Positions 1-11,107 of a DNA stretch of 64,000 nt are shown one piece after another. The notes under the pieces were generated by a model. That model saw nothing but the letters and a program-made list of their open reading frames with translations. It had not been told where the DNA came from and did not search any database. The first letter of the stretch is position 1, and the number at the start of each line of letters is the position of its first letter. Made by a program: the position numbers and the translations under genes. Origin of the DNA: Maylandia zebra (Eukaryota; Chordata; Actinopteri; Cichliformes; Cichlidae); the NCBI RefSeq assembly GCF_041146795.1, contig NC_135175.1, positions 34,958,669-35,022,668 on the forward strand. The letters run 5' to 3'.

Positions 1-127
1 GGTTATGCCATCAGTTAACCCTTCGTGTATCAGCTGTGACACGCATGCCCGGGGTTGCCGACCCTGTTCATAGGTATTGTTGTCACTGAGTGTAGTAATG
101 TTTATTTGCTCTGCTTCTTCTTGTCAG

Positions 128-268
128 GGATAAAATACATATCTATACTTTTTGTGTCCCAGCTGAGTATCAGGAGGAGAAGAGTCTGGTGGAGCAGCAG
201 AGGAAAAGTTTCAGCCATTTGGACTCAGCTCAGCCACTACAGAGGAAACAATGACTTCAACACAGGAG
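128..268 (+). CDS. Zinc-finger gene A, exon 2 (leader end and start codon)
   Basis: The exon follows a pyrimidine-rich acceptor ending CAG at 125-127 and stops before GTGAG at 269. The only ATG in it is at 251, giving MTSTQE in phase 0 with the finger exon at 3818; an in-frame TGA lies upstream and no other ATG is present, so 251 is the likely start. Copies of the same exon sit at 18975 (gene B) and 41485 (gene C). Homology with the gene C copy begins near position 69, so sequence left of that has been replaced. The leader exon 1 of this gene must lie outside the window. Seen: splice signals, frame and paralogue conservation. Inferred: use of this start. Confidence 0.75.
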
Positions 269-570
269 GTGAGAAAAATATCACAGTTACACTGTTATTG
301 AAACTGTGTGCACAGCTGGTTGTTAACAGCAGCTTTATATTTTCCATCCTGGGCTCCTCCACACATGCAGAATGTACGTCACAAACAAAAAACACAAAAG
401 TTACAAGAAAATACAAAGATGATATTTTATCAGCACACATTGCAAGAACAATATCATCAGTTGAACTCTTGAATTTTTCATGAAGTAAAAGATTTTCTCC
501 AGTGATCAATATTTCTTAAGTTATGTCATTTTCATTCCAACTCCCATTGTAACAGTCTAAGGAGCTTGGA

Positions 571-700
571 AAGAAAAGCGTCTTGTCTTCTTTAAGTTGC
601 TTGAAGACGTTTCGCCTTCATCCAAGAAGCTTCTTCAGTTCTAGGGTCAACTGGTGGAGAGTCCCAGATTTAAGCCCTGTGGGAGTAACCCACCGAGAGT
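571..700. repeat. Dispersed teleost repeat with ACGTTTCG core
   Basis: The segment contains a GAAGACGTTTCGCCTTCATC core and a CTTCTTCAG motif. A related stretch lies at 43936-44090 in gene C intron 2. I recognise this type of sequence as a common fish repeat, possibly the untranslated tail of a retroelement, but cannot assign the parent family. Confidence 0.4.
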
Positions 701-704
701 GTCA

Positions 705-1265
705 AGGCTCGGCTGTGTGGCAGGCAGGAGGAGGACCCAAACGCAAAACTCACAGACACGGGGATGAACTCAAAATCACAGCTTTAATGCTGGAATGGCA
801 GAACATAGGAAATACAAAACTAAACTGGGAAAAGTAAACTAACATACGCAGAGAGACACAGGGAGATCCACACAACATGAGGGACGACGTCACCCTGAAC
901 AGAGGGAGACGCAGACAGAAATACACAGAGGGTTAACGAGGGAAGTGGGAACACACGGGGAACACAGGTGACACTGATAATCATAACGAGACAGGGCGGG
1001 GTGAACTGAACACTGACGGGAGAGGTGAAACAGGAAGTACAGGAGGAGAGAGAGCACGAGTAGAACACCAACGTAACAGGCAGGGGAGACATGGAATAAA
1101 CACGAAAGGGGACGAGGGCTCATAAATACATAGAGGGCACACAGGGGGAAGAGAGAGCACGGGGAGAACTCAGACATAATGGGCAGGGGAAGCATGGAAT
1201 AAAATACAAACATACAAGGAAACTAAGAACACTGGGCCAACATGGCCCAGGACCATGACAGAGAG
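705..1265. repeat. Unclassified dispersed repeat
   Basis: The stretch is purine-rich and low in complexity, with degenerate internal repeats such as CATGGAATAAA near 1090 and 1195. A related segment (TGGCAGGCG..., CTAAACTGGGAAAA) lies at about 10925-11100. Open frames on the minus strand here are hydrophobic shadows of the purine bias. Position 1266-1464 shows nothing I can name. Confidence 0.4.
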
Positions 1266-1464
1266 GGGCAATGGACCCCCTGATGATCCTCTGCCTAATC
1301 ACATGAGCCAAGGTGTGAAAACGGGTGTGGGTCACAATCAGCCAGGGTTTCGGGTGAGTTCATTGTGAAACCTGGCCCCACCCTATCATGTGATTTCCTG
1401 AGGTCAGATGGCCCAGGATAACTAGCCCGGGTTCAAGGCTCACTAGAACCCGTGAGAACACCGG

Positions 1465-1965
1465 ACTCCCGGCAAATCGTTTTCAAACCCACCGCCGTCT
1501 TTCGCTACTCAGGTTAAACATGATATATGAGTCACTTAGATAACTTAAAAATATTATTGTTTGGCTTTTTTTAGTATTTTATTTGTTCCTGAGTAAATCG
1601 GTTTGGCTGAGATTAAAGTTATAGTTTTTACACAGCTGAATAAACGTCAAGCAGACAGCTGATTATCAGAAGTGTGAGGTGCTCGAGAATTTACTCTGTT
1701 GTCCTGTTACATTTTAGATAGCAAGGAGCAGACGGCTGAGTTTATTAAACTTCACCAAAAAAATCTGCAAATTTCAATCAAATTTAAAAAGCTATCATCC
1801 TGTCTTTAAGGTATGTGCTAACTAAAAATAAACACTTAAAGCTGTAAGCTAATGATAGTTATATAAGAGCAGCTGCATGCTGGTGCAATAAGCTGTACGT
1901 TTTATGTCCAATGGATGCATGATCTGATTAGTCGACTATCAAAATAATCGTTTGTGGCAGCCCTA
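1465..1965 (+). mobile_element. hAT-type terminal fragment
   Basis: The right end reads as the inverted terminus TAGGGCTGCCACAAACGATT followed by the TAGTCGACTAAT-like stretch typical of a teleost hAT family. The left end is lost. About 230 bp of it (1500-1740) recurs in inverted orientation at 63115-63345. No transposase coding remains. Confidence 0.5.
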
Positions 1966-2016
1966 CAGCACAGCCATGTTTTTGTCTGTAGAAACCCTTG
2001 TTGCATTTGAAATATA

Positions 2017-3621
2017 CAGTGGGGCAAATAAGTATTTAGTCAGCCACCGATTGTGCAAGTTCCCCCACCTAAAATGATGACAGAGGTCAGTAATTTGCAC
2101 CAGAGGTACACTTCAACTGTGAGAGACAGAATGTGAAAAAAAAATCCATGAATTCACATGGTAGGATTTGTAAAGAATTTATTCGTAAATCAGGGTGGAA
2201 AATAAGTATTTGGTCAATAACAAAAATACAACTCAATACTTTGTAACATAACCTTTGTTGGCAATAACAGAGGTCAAACGTTTACTATAGGTCTTTACCA
2301 GGTTTGCACACACAGTAGCTGGTATTTTGGCCCATTCCTCCATGCAGATCTTCTCGAGAGCAGTGATGTTTTGGGGCTGTCACCGAGCAACACGGACTTT
2401 CAACTCCCGCCACAGATTTTCTATGGGGTTGAGGTCTGGAGACTGGCTAGGCCACTCCAGGACTTTCAAATGCTTCTTACGGAGCCACTCCTTTGTTGCC
2501 CGGGCGGTGTGTTTTGGATCATTGTCATGTTGGAAGACCCAGCCTCGTTTCATCTTCAAAGTTCTCACTGATGGAAGGTGGTTTTGGCTCAAAATCTCAC
2601 GATACATGGCCCCATTCATTCTGTCCTTAACACGGATCAGTCGTCCTGTCCCCTTGGCAGAAAAACAGCCCCATAGCATGATGTTTCCACCCCCATGCTT
2701 CACAGTAGGTATGGTGTTCTTGGGATGCAACTCAGTATTCTTCTTCCTCCAAACACAACAAGTTGAGTTTATACCAAAAAGTTCTACTTTGGTTTCATCT
2801 GACCACATGACATTCTCCCAATCCTCTGCTGTATCATCCATGTGCTCTCTGGCAAACTTCAGACGGGCCTGGACATGCACTGGCTTCAGAAGCGGAACAC
2901 GTCTGGCACTGCGGGATTTGATTCCCTGCCGTTGTAGTGTGTTACTGATGGTGACCTTTGTTACTTTGGTCCCAGCTCTCTGCAGGTCATTCACCAGGTC
3001 CCCCCGTGTGGTTCTGGGATCTTTGCTCACCGTTCTCATAATCATTTTGACCCCACGGGATGAGATCTTGCGTGGAGCCCCAGATCGAGGGAGATTATCA
3101 GTGGTCTTGTATGTCTTCCATTTTCTGATGATTGCTCCCACAGTTGATTTTTTTAACACCAAGCTGCTTGCCTATTGTAGATTCACTCTTTCCAGTCTGG
3201 TGCAGGTCTACAATACTTTTCCTGGTGTCCTTCGAAAGCTCTTTGGTCTTGGCCATGGCGGAGTTTGGAGTCTGACTGTTTGAGGCTGTGGACAGGTGTC
3301 TTTTATACAGATGATGAGTTCAAACAGGTGCCATTCATACAGGTAACGAGTGGGGGACAGAAAAGCTTCTTACAGAAGACGTTACAGGTCTGTGAGAGCC
3401 AGAGATTTTCCTTGTTTGAGGTGACCAAATACTTATTTTCCACCCTGATTTACGAATAAATTCTTTACAAATCCTACCATGTGGATTCATGGATTTTTTT
3501 TTCACATTCTGTCTCTCACAGTTGAAGTGTACCTCTGGTGCAAATTACTGACCTCTGTCATCATTTTAGGTGGGGGAACTTGCACACTCGGTGGCTGACT
3601 AAATACTTTTTTGCCCCACTG
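2017..3621 (-). mobile_element. Tc1-like transposon, copy 1 (inactivated)
   Basis: The element runs between TA dinucleotides at 2015-2016 and 3622-3623, starts CAGTGGGGCAAA and ends in its inverse. Terminal inverted repeats are about 200 bp long. Each carries two direct repeats (AAGTATTTAGTC outside, AAGTATTTGGTC inside), the IR/DR plan known from Sleeping Beauty-type Tc1 elements. It lies in intron 2 of gene A and is a close copy of the element at 22848-24458. Confidence 0.92.
2233..3256 (-). pseudogene. Tc1 transposase, broken
   Basis: Aligned with the intact copy at 23065-24087, this reading frame has two lesions. One extra base in a T run near 3150-3158 shifts the frame about 35 codons after the start. 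A CGA codon has also become TGA near 2380, removing the last ~50 residues. The DDE core remains visible: [23 protein letters not shown] and [11 protein letters not shown]. The protein would have cut and joined transposon ends as a DD34E nuclease; this copy cannot make it. Confidence 0.9.
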
Positions 3622-3817
3622 TATGGTGGTAAGGCAGATGTCTAACAGTGTGCAAATCTCATTGTAGCACATCATTGTAATGTGATACTATCGTCAGAAG
3701 GTGGTGGCAACACACCTACAATGTGTTTGTTGACTCTTTGATTCCACTAATGGAGTTTCAGTTTGTTCCACGACTGCATTTCACTCACTGACTCTGTTTG
3801 TATCTCTGTCACTGCAG

Positions 3818-4582
3818 GACCAACATGGAGCGAGAAGTCAGCGCTCTCAGGAGGCCGACAAACCTCACAGAAGAAAGAGAGAGAAAACATACACCTGTGA
3901 CGAGTGTGGGAAGGGTTTTACCAAGGCTGGGAGCTTAAAAACACACCAACTCTTCCACAGTGGAGTTAAAGCATACAGCTGTGAGTTGTGTGGAAAGTCT
4001 TTTACCCAGACTGGAGACTTAAAAAGACACCAACTCATCCACAGTGGAGTTAAAGCGTACAGTTGTGAGTTGTGTGGAAGGTCTTTTACTTATAGTCACG
4101 CCTTAAAATCACACCAAGTCATCCACAGTGGAGTTAAAGCGTACAGCTGTGAGTTGTGTGGAAAGTCTTTTACCCAGACTGGAAGCTTAAAAACACATCA
4201 ACTCAGACACACTGGAGTTAAAGCGCACAGCTGTGATCAGTGTGGGAAGGATTTTGCCCATCCTAGAGGCTTAAAAATACACAAACTCATCCACAGTGGA
4301 TTTAAACCATACAGCTGTGACTTGTGTGGAAAGTGTTTTACCTATAGTCAGTCCTTAAAATTACACCAAGTCACCCACAGTGGACTTAAAGCGTACAGCT
4401 GTGATCAGTGTGGTAAAGCTTTTGTGACATACAACGAATTAAAGCAGCACATGTTTACCCACACTGAAGAGAGACCTTATAAATGTGACCTGTGTGAAAT
4501 GGCTTTTAAAGATCCACGTTCCCTGAAAGTACACCAACAGATCCACACCAGAAAGAGACTCTACAAGTGCAGTTACTGTGAG
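3818..4582 (+). CDS. Zinc-finger gene A, exon 3 (eight C2H2 fingers)
   Basis: The 255-codon exon begins right after CTGCAG at 3817 and ends GAG before GTATGT. It starts DQHGARSQRSQEADKPH, a basic leader shared with genes B and C, followed by eight full C2H2 fingers of 28 residues. A ninth starts CSYCE and is cut by the intron. Helix residues at -1, 2, 3, 6 are KGST, QGDR, YHAS, QGST, HRGI, YQSL, TNEQ and DRSV. Linkers read HSGVKA or HSGLKA instead of the canonical TGEKP. Tandem C2H2 arrays usually bind DNA in the nucleus; target and partners are unknown. No KRAB, BTB or SCAN domain is seen. With exons 2 and 4 the protein is about 511 aa. Confidence 0.92.
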
Positions 4583-4682
4583 GTATGTATTTATATTTTT
4601 TACAATTTCAGTTACTGCAAGTATTATGTGAATGAAATTTTATTTCAAAGCTAAATGAGACATGAAAATGTCATGTACAGAA

Positions 4683-7440
4683 TAGGGTGTGTATTGGTAA
4701 GAATCTGGCGATACAATATCTATCATAATACAGGGGAGATGATACGATATATTGTGATACTAAATACCAGACGATATTTGTGTTTAGGACTGAATTTAAT
4801 TAGGAAAACTCACAGTAAACAGTCCAAACTGTTAAATGCTTGACATGAAACATCTAAAACAAAAACACTCTAAGTTCAAAATGAATGGAGAAATTAACAT
4901 CTGCCTTATGAGAAGTCAAATAAACAAACAAAAACTACTTTACTGAAATATCAACTATTTCTTTAACATGAAAAAAGGTAAACAATGTAACATGTTGTTA
5001 CTTACTAAGTACTATGATTGTAAAATACTTATCCAAAAACTGCTCTATGGAGCATCAAAACAAAGCACTTTTTATGTGACCTTAACATAAACAAATATAA
5101 ATCAAAAATGAAACTGCTTGAAGAATCCATCCAAGTAAACATTAACAAACAATGTAAAGTGCTATTACAACTAAGTGTTAATAAAATAAAGTACAGCTCT
5201 GCAGTGTCCATCAATGGAACACTTTTAGTACAACCTGAAAAAACTCATCTAAATAAAAGTGCTTATGAGACTCAACCAAAATACCAAACATTCTCATATC
5301 AGAGATTTTACATGTTAGTGTTTTCTCAGTGCTTATTTTTCAATTTCCAGATCTTTGTGCAGGAATACAAGCTGGTCGACATAGTCAGCTCTCAGGACAC
5401 TTCTCTGTGCATTTACTATGTCTCCTGCAGAGGAGAAAACTCTCTCTGCAGAGACACTTGTTCCAGGAATGCATAGGAAACTCCTTGCTACTTTGGATAG
5501 TTGAGGGTATTACTGTTCATGGTCCTTCCACCAACTGAGAGGATTTCCTGTGAGAGGCAAAGGGCTCTCATCTCTATACCTCTTGATCTCAGCTGCAGCA
5601 ACATCATGTTCTGATTTTGGTGCAGTATTGTCACTAGTAGAGGCAAATGTAGCTCCAAGCAAGTCCACCAATGCACAGGAGGTCCTCTGTCTCTTTAGGG
5701 GTGGCCGAGGGATGGAGTCAAAGCTGTCTTTGTTATGTGGGTGATGAGCCTCCTCTGTGGCATTCTCTTCCTCCACTTGTTTGTCAGTCTCCTTATTCTT
5801 TTGCTCCTTAAAAACATTAAATTCAAATAGTATTAATGTCACAAAGTCAAAATTCAAATCCAAGATTCACCCTGTTCTGCACTAATATCTGATGACAAAT
5901 GTCATCAATATACTTTTTTTTTTTTTACTTTATTCACTTCAGTTGAATTTCAGTTGAATTTTTCCAAGTAAATTCATTCATTTATTTACTTACTTTTTTC
6001 CCTTCTTTATCACAGTCACTCACCACAGTGTCCAACAGTCTGGAATAGGTCTCACTGGTCTCTGCTTCAGACAGGAAGGGCAGGTCCTTAAACTGAGGAT
6101 CAACAGTTGATGCCATCCATAGTGTCTCCCTCTCATTTACATATCTCTTTCCCAGATCTTCTGCTATGGCAGTCTTAATGTTCCTTACTGTCGGTGTATC
6201 ATCAACACTTTCTTGTGCACCCATCACAAGCTTGGCATGAAGAGGAGCAATGATGGACAGGGTTGGCATGCCCTCCTCTGACATCACCAGGGTGGCGTCC
6301 TTCATAGGCTTGAGTGCCCTGACAACTTCTTTTGCACATGTGATGTCAGACTCACTTAATGTGAAGATTTCTTTTTCACTCTTCCTAACTTCTGCAGAAA
6401 GCAGAGCTGCACAGATGGCTGGTTGCTGTTCTAAAAATCGTTCTATCATATCATAGGAGCTGTTCCATCTTGTTATTGCATCCGAGATCAATCTGTGAGC
6501 AGGTAGCTGAAGGAGGCGCTGTTTCTGCTTCAACTGATTGCTGGCTGTGGTGCTGCGCCAAAAAAAAGGCTGTTACACGTCGGATCCTCCCGAGAAGTCG
6601 CACCACGGATTGTATTTTCAGTGCTTTCTGTGAGGCGAGATTCAGACTGTGTGCAAAACATTGTATGTGCGTTATGCCTGCAAGTCTAGCCGCGAGAGCC
6701 ATGTTTGGTGCATTATCGGTAACAACAACAAGGTCCTTTGCGTTCAATCCCCATTCAGCCACAGCATCAGTTAGTAATGCTGCAATGTGCTCACCTGTGT
6801 GACTGTCATGCATGGCTCGGGTTTGTAGTACATGAGACTGAAGGTTCCACTGGTCCGTTATGTGATGTGCTGTAACAGTTACGTACGATTCAGTGGCTCT
6901 CGAAGTCCAAGCGTCGCATGTCAAAGCAACTGTCTCTGCCGAGCTGAGAGAGTCCAGCACTGTCGCTTTGACTTCTTGGTACAACTTTAATAGAGCGATG
7001 TCCGTGATGTGTTGTCGGGAAGGAACGGTGTAACGGGGCTCCAGCGTTTTAATCATATTACAAAATCCTTTATTCTCCACAACACTCAGAGGGCGCATGT
7101 CTTTGCAAATAAAAACAAGTACTGACTGCGTTATTTTTGTTGCACGAGTTGAAGTTGCTGGTAGTTTCGAAAAGTTAACTTCTTCAATTGTCCGTTGAGC
7201 GGGATCACCTCGTTTCGTTTTAAAATTAGCATTTGGCGCTACATCGCTATGGTGTCTACACACGTGTGTTCGTAAATTCGTGGTATTACCCGAATATTTG
7301 ACTCTGGCGGTGCAGATTTTACAGACTGCATAGCTCTTGTCATAGTCTTTACTGCCTTCTTTTGTCCTAAATCCAAAATAAGTCCACACATCAGCTTTGA
7401 AAGTTGCTGGGGCCGGCTGTATCCTCTCCTCTTCGGTCAT
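4683..7440 (-). mobile_element. ZBED1-like hAT transposon in gene A intron 3
   Basis: The region between the two finger exons of gene A carries a minus-strand hAT. Its 3' flank at 4683-5330 includes the CGATAC/ATATTG-rich terminus typical of this hAT type (GGGTGTGTATTGG at about 4686). The coding part spans 5333-7440. The 5' terminus is not recognised; other retroelement sequence adjoins it at 7448-8045. Gene B and C introns lack it, so it entered after the genes duplicated. Confidence 0.65.
5333..7440 (-). pseudogene. hAT transposase (ZBED1-like), spliced, disrupted
   Basis: Reading leftwards from ATG at 7440: an N-terminal BED zinc finger (VWTYFGF...CKICTARV...LRTHVCRHH), then the RNase H-like core (LTCDAWTS, VVTDNAPNM, CFAHSLNL), then RWNSSYDM. 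A canonical intron lies at 5807-5993 (GTAAGT, then TTTTAAG). After it comes the hAT dimerisation domain (SVSAERVFSSAGDIV, DQLVFLHKDLEI). Two lesions are visible: a frameshift in a T run near 6560 and a TAA just before the dimerisation domain near 5510. ZBED1-type proteins can be domesticated, but these breaks argue for a decayed transposase. Confidence 0.85.
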
Positions 7441-7515
7441 CAGTTAGCTAGCACAATTGGCCACACATCCACTGTTCTACTTCGTTGGTTTTTGGCAAAC
7501 TAGACGCTTCTACAG

Positions 7516-7836
7516 TTATCGCGAGAACTCGTTTTTCCGTAACGTAAAGGCGGTAAAAACTGCCATCTCCAAACTCCCAGACCCACTCGGCGAAGTTGTC
7601 ATGCTCCCAAACACTCCCCTGTCCACCAGTCTCTCCACCAAACATTGTTTAATTTCCACCTTCTTAGAATGCAATGGAACATCCACATTGAATAAATTAG
7701 CCACTACTAACAAATCTGCTTTATTGCACCGCTCCAACTTTTCAATGGAGGGCTGTTGCGCAAAATCATCCATGTCAAACGACATCATGAGCAAAGCAAA
7801 AAAGAAAAACACAACTCTGCAGACAACTAACCACAT
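7516..7836 (-). pseudogene. Gypsy-like Gag N-terminal fragment
   Basis: A 106-codon frame contains MDDFAQQPSIEKLERCNKA and LLVVANLFNV, then VPLHSKKVEIKQCLVERLVD. This resembles the short helical N-terminal domain of fish Ty3/gypsy Gag proteins, which I recognise only by pattern. It stops soon after, with no nucleocapsid, protease or polymerase. It abuts the hAT upstream region. Homology with gene B intron 3 resumes at about 8048, so 7448-8045 is inserted DNA. Confidence 0.35.
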
Positions 7837-8203
7837 CCAATCACTCTAGGTCTGCAAAACTCGCGCCCAATGCATAGATGGATGACACTCTCCCATTTTC
7901 CTCAACTCCCACATTGACGGTCCCCCCACCGTAAACATCAAAAGGAAACAAATTACACGAACAAAAAAGGGACGAGCCCCTAGGTTAGTATCTTGTAGCA
8001 TCCAGAGGTTTAAACATCAATCTTCCCATTAAGTAGATTACCTAGAAATGAAGAGTTGTTTTCGCCCAGTAAGCTGAGCGTTATAATGTAAACAGTAAAA
8101 TGTAATTGGACGTTGGCAGAGATGCTCTTTATTTTAGGCAATGTTCAGGATTAAAATGTTGAAGCAATTCCCTGACTCTCCCTGTCTTTGTGTCTTTGTT
8201 TAG

Positions 8204-8956
8204 AAACAGAGCGACACAGATGGATCCAGTTCTCGACCCTGTCATCACTGTGGTGGTGGGAAAGACTTTCGCTGTGACCTTTGTGGAAAAACCTTTAATC
8301 GGCAGCGGAACCTAAAATGGCACCAACGTAGACACACTGGAGACAAAATGAACTACTGCAAAGAATGTGGGAGAGGCTTCCCCACACGGAATCAATTAAA
8401 AATACATGAACTCATTCACAGTGGAGTCAAAAAGCACGTGTGTGACCAGTGTGGGTCATCCTTCACCACTGCAAGTGAGATTAAAGTGCATAAACGAGTC
8501 CACACCGGAGAGAAACCATACAAGTGCAGACACTGTGACGGAAGCTTTTCACGGTCAGGTAGTCGTAACCTTCATGAACTTACACACATTGAAGGGAACT
8601 TCAGCTGTGACCAGTGTGACAAGAGCTTCAGGAATCTCAGTTCATACTCCGAACATAAACGATCCCACGCTGTAAATAAACAGTTTCACTGTTACCAATG
8701 TGCAAAAACATTCACTTCATTATCTGCTCTGTGCAAACATCAGCGTGATCATGCAGGACTGAAATCACTGGATCACAATGAATCTGATGGGACAGAAAGA
8801 TCCTCTTCTGGTTTCAGGGTCGGACTTAAACACCTTGAGATCAGGCTCCACAGAGTTCAGCTGGAGTCTCCTGTAAAGAGTGCAGCTGATGTCACACTTG
8901 GATCTGATGAGGTAGCTCTGCTTTCTGGACCTGCAATTAATAATCCTGCCTCTTAA
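8204..8956 (+). CDS. Zinc-finger gene A, exon 4 (six fingers and tail)
   Basis: The exon opens after TTTGTTTAG and continues the phase-0 frame as KQSDTDGSSSRPCHHCGGG. It encodes one degenerate CHHC unit, six C2H2 fingers (FRCDLC, NYCKEC, HVCDQC, YKCRHC, FSCDQC, FHCYQC) and a basic tail with KHLEIRLHRVQLE and SDEVALLSGPA, ending TAA. Fingers 3-4 use a canonical TGEKP linker, while others use HSGVKK or TGDKM. The residue pairs at -1, 2, 3, 6 in the first three fingers are RRNW, TNQI and TSEV, different from genes B and C. The tail is well conserved between A and B, so it may have a role beyond DNA binding. The function is not known. Confidence 0.9.
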   Translation, partial: KQSDTDGSSSRPCHHCGGGKDFRCDLCGKTFNRQRNLKWHQRRHTGDKMNYCKECGRGFPTRNQLKIHELIHSGVKKHVCDQCGSSFTTASEIKVHKRVHTGEKPYKCRHCDGSFSRSGSRNLHELTHIEGNFSCDQCDKSFRNLSSYSEHKRSHAVNKQFHCYQCAKTFTSLSALCKHQRDHAGLKSLDHNESDGTERSSSGFRVGLKHLEIRLHRVQLESPVKSAADVTLGSDEVALLSGPAINNPAS

Positions 8957-9700
8957 ATTTATGAAGTTGCAAAGTATTGTCCTCCTTCCTTTTTCTTTTA
9001 GTTTTCTGTCATTTCTTAAAGATTGTTTTGCCTGAATGTTGAATCTCTCTCTCGTGGTTTGATCAGTAAATCTCATGTGGCTGGCTGCACTTAGAGGGAA
9101 CCTGCTATACTGCACATGAATTCAATTTTGCATTAGATATTGTTGAATTCTTCTTTATTTTGTTGTATCCCTTTATGGATGTGTAAAGGAAATAAATGCA
9201 GACATAATGGTTTACTACTGATCTAGCTAACCTATTCCACGAGCACAACATGGCATGGGCCAAAGTCAGGAGAACTAAGCTACACACTGATTGGTTGCTT
9301 TTCAAGCAGCTGTGTGATGCATACACAGTTGTCATTAGAAAGGTCAAAGCTGATCATTTTGTTGTGGAGACTTATAGGGGCTATTTCAAACAAATAGCCC
9401 CTATAAGATTTGGGTGACGATAAAATTACCTTGTAATGAAACTGTTGTTTGGCTTAATGAACATTTTATGATGTCCCTGAAACTCTAAATCAGGGGAGTC
9501 AAACTCATTTTACATCACAGCTTCTGTGACCTTTAGTGGGCCAGCCCAGTGAAACTCCCCTTTCTGTCAGTAATGAAATTACATATTTAACTGCTTTTAT
9601 ACACAACAAATGAGAAAGAAAGAAATCTGTCAGCATAATTGTTTGGACTTGAATTGTGAGAAATAAATTTAGAATTGCAGAAAAAGTTCTGACTGTACAG
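8957..9700 (+). other. Gene A 3' UTR and spacer
   Basis: The sequence after the stop matches the gene B and C tails weakly. An AATAAA at 9191-9196 is a plausible poly(A) signal. A hAT-like terminus (CAGGGGAGTCAAACTCATTT) begins near 9492. No coding is seen. Confidence 0.4.
9371..9407. repeat. Perfect 16-bp hairpin
   Basis: CTTATAGGGGCTATTT is followed by a 5-nt loop and its exact reverse complement. It lies about 175 bp past the putative gene A poly(A) signal. It could be a cruciform, the paired ends of a tiny palindromic element, or chance. Confidence 0.8.
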
Positions 9701-9721
9701 TTGTTGTTTTTTTTAACCCTA

Positions 9722-10340
9722 TAAGATAAGATAAGATGACCTTTATTAGTCTCACAGGTGGGAAATTTGTGTTGTTACAGCAAAAGTGCAAAGTTATGTA
9801 GCAGAAATTAGAAAACACTGGAATGCAATAAAATAAAACAGAAATACAAATACTATATACAACTGAGTAGGAAAATACAACTTCGTCAGAAGAAGAATTG
9901 CACATATAGCAGTCTTATTGCACATGTGTGTGTTTGATCAGCTGCAAAAGTCTTTGTTGTGGAGTCTGACAGCAGTGGGGAGGAAAGACCTGCGAAATCT
10001 CTCCGTCCCACACCGTGGGTGCCGCAGTCTCCCACTGAAGGAGCTGCTCAGTGCTGTCAGAGTCTCCTGCATGGGGTGGGAGATGTTGTCCAACAGGGAT
10101 GACAGCTTAGCCACCGTTCTCCTGTCACTCACCACCTCCACTGGGTCCAGAGGGCAGAACAGAGCTGGCCCTTCGGATCAGCCTGTTCAGTCTCTTCCTG
10201 TCCCCGGCAGAGATGTTGCCGCCCCAGCAGACCACACCATAGAAGATGGCTGAGGCCACCACAGAGTCATAGGTCTTCAGGAGTGGGCCCTCCACTCCAA
10301 ACGACCTGAGTCTCCGCAGCAGGGAGATCCTCTATTACTC
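9722..10340 (-). mobile_element. Rex1-like LINE, 3' end only
   Basis: The left end is the LINE 3' tail (AAGATAAGATAAGATGACC) and the minus strand reads the C-terminus of a Rex1/Babar-type ORF2: LSSLLDNISHPMQETL, then RCGTERFRRSFLPTAVRLHN. Further upstream coding (to about 10340) fits the same protein with frameshifts. The element is 5' truncated; no polymerase core is left. Confidence 0.7.
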
Positions 10341-10364
10341 CCATTGTAGGCAATCCATCTTTTA

Positions 10365-10930
10365 AACCATCTATTCTACACAGTACATATAGACTTTGGA
10401 AACCGGTAGGACTTTGCACAATCGGTAATCTATACTAGGAGGATGTTTTTGCCTCTTTCAAGCAGTTACAAGAGCTATACAAGCTACAAGGGAGCAACTT
10501 TTTTCTCAGATACCTCCAGATAGGAGACTATGTCAGGAAATGCATTTCGAGTCATTGTGAGTTTAGTTTAGTGTAGTTTTCTCTGGTCCCCTCCCCAATC
10601 AGACCAGGAGGGACATGTTTACCTGCATATTCTCCTTAACTTGCTGGTTGTCTGTGTGGTTTCCAAAAAATGATGTGGGCTTCATAGATAACTGGGAAGC
10701 TTTCTGGAGGACACCTGGTCTTGTTATGAGAGACAGCATCCATCCCACTTTGGATGGAGCAGCTCTCATTTCTGGAAATTGATCAAATTGATCAAACCCC
10801 CCAAAATGTGACTATCCAGAGTTGGGACCAGGAAGCAGAGTTGCAGTCTTACACGCCTCTCTGTAGTTTCTCTCCTGTCACCCCCACAAAACCCCATCTC
10901 CATAGAGACTGTCAGCTCCCAAACTGTCAC
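10365..10930 (+). mobile_element. Two LINE coding fragments
   Basis: At 10365-10560 the + strand reads an L1/Tx1-like ORF2 piece (LYSTYRLWKPVG, FASFKQLQELYKLQ, NFFLRYLQIGDYVR). At 10690-10930 it reads [17 protein letters not shown] and a following proline-rich piece, a motif I know from another teleost LINE ORF. Both have stops and neither has a clear boundary. Confidence 0.45.
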
Positions 10931-11107
10931 GTCTGGCGTGGCAGGCGTGTGGAGTAGGAGAATAGGACTCAAGATGCAACTTTTGATGTAAGTGAGCTTT
11001 ATTTTATAAGGTGGGTGAAAACAAACAGAAACAGCAAAAGCGAGGATGAAAACTAAGCAAAACCTAAACTGGGAAAAACTAATGAAACAAACCTGAAACC
11101 AAAAACA

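Noticed and set aside
128-268. A KRAB, FiNZ, BTB or SCAN effector domain upstream of the fingers
   Set aside because: The N-terminus before the fingers is only about 25 residues (MTSTQE plus DQHGARSQRSQEADKPHR); no such motif is visible.
55-483. Frame through exon 2 reading VWWSSRGK...NNDFNTGGE as coding
   Set aside because: It is out of phase with exon 3, hits a stop if joined, and gene B lacks it because of a 10-bp deletion.
820-1335. Hydrophobic minus-strand frames that look like membrane proteins
   Set aside because: They come from a purine-rich repeat read backwards; there is no start context, domain or paralogue support.
2327-3283. Long + strand open frame over the Tc1 (also 23159-24106)
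   Set aside because: It is the antisense shadow of the Tc1 transposase and appears in both copies only because the sequences match.
3900-4580. Regular 84-bp repeats as a possible CRISPR-like or satellite array
   Set aside because: The period is exactly one 28-residue C2H2 finger and the frame is coding.
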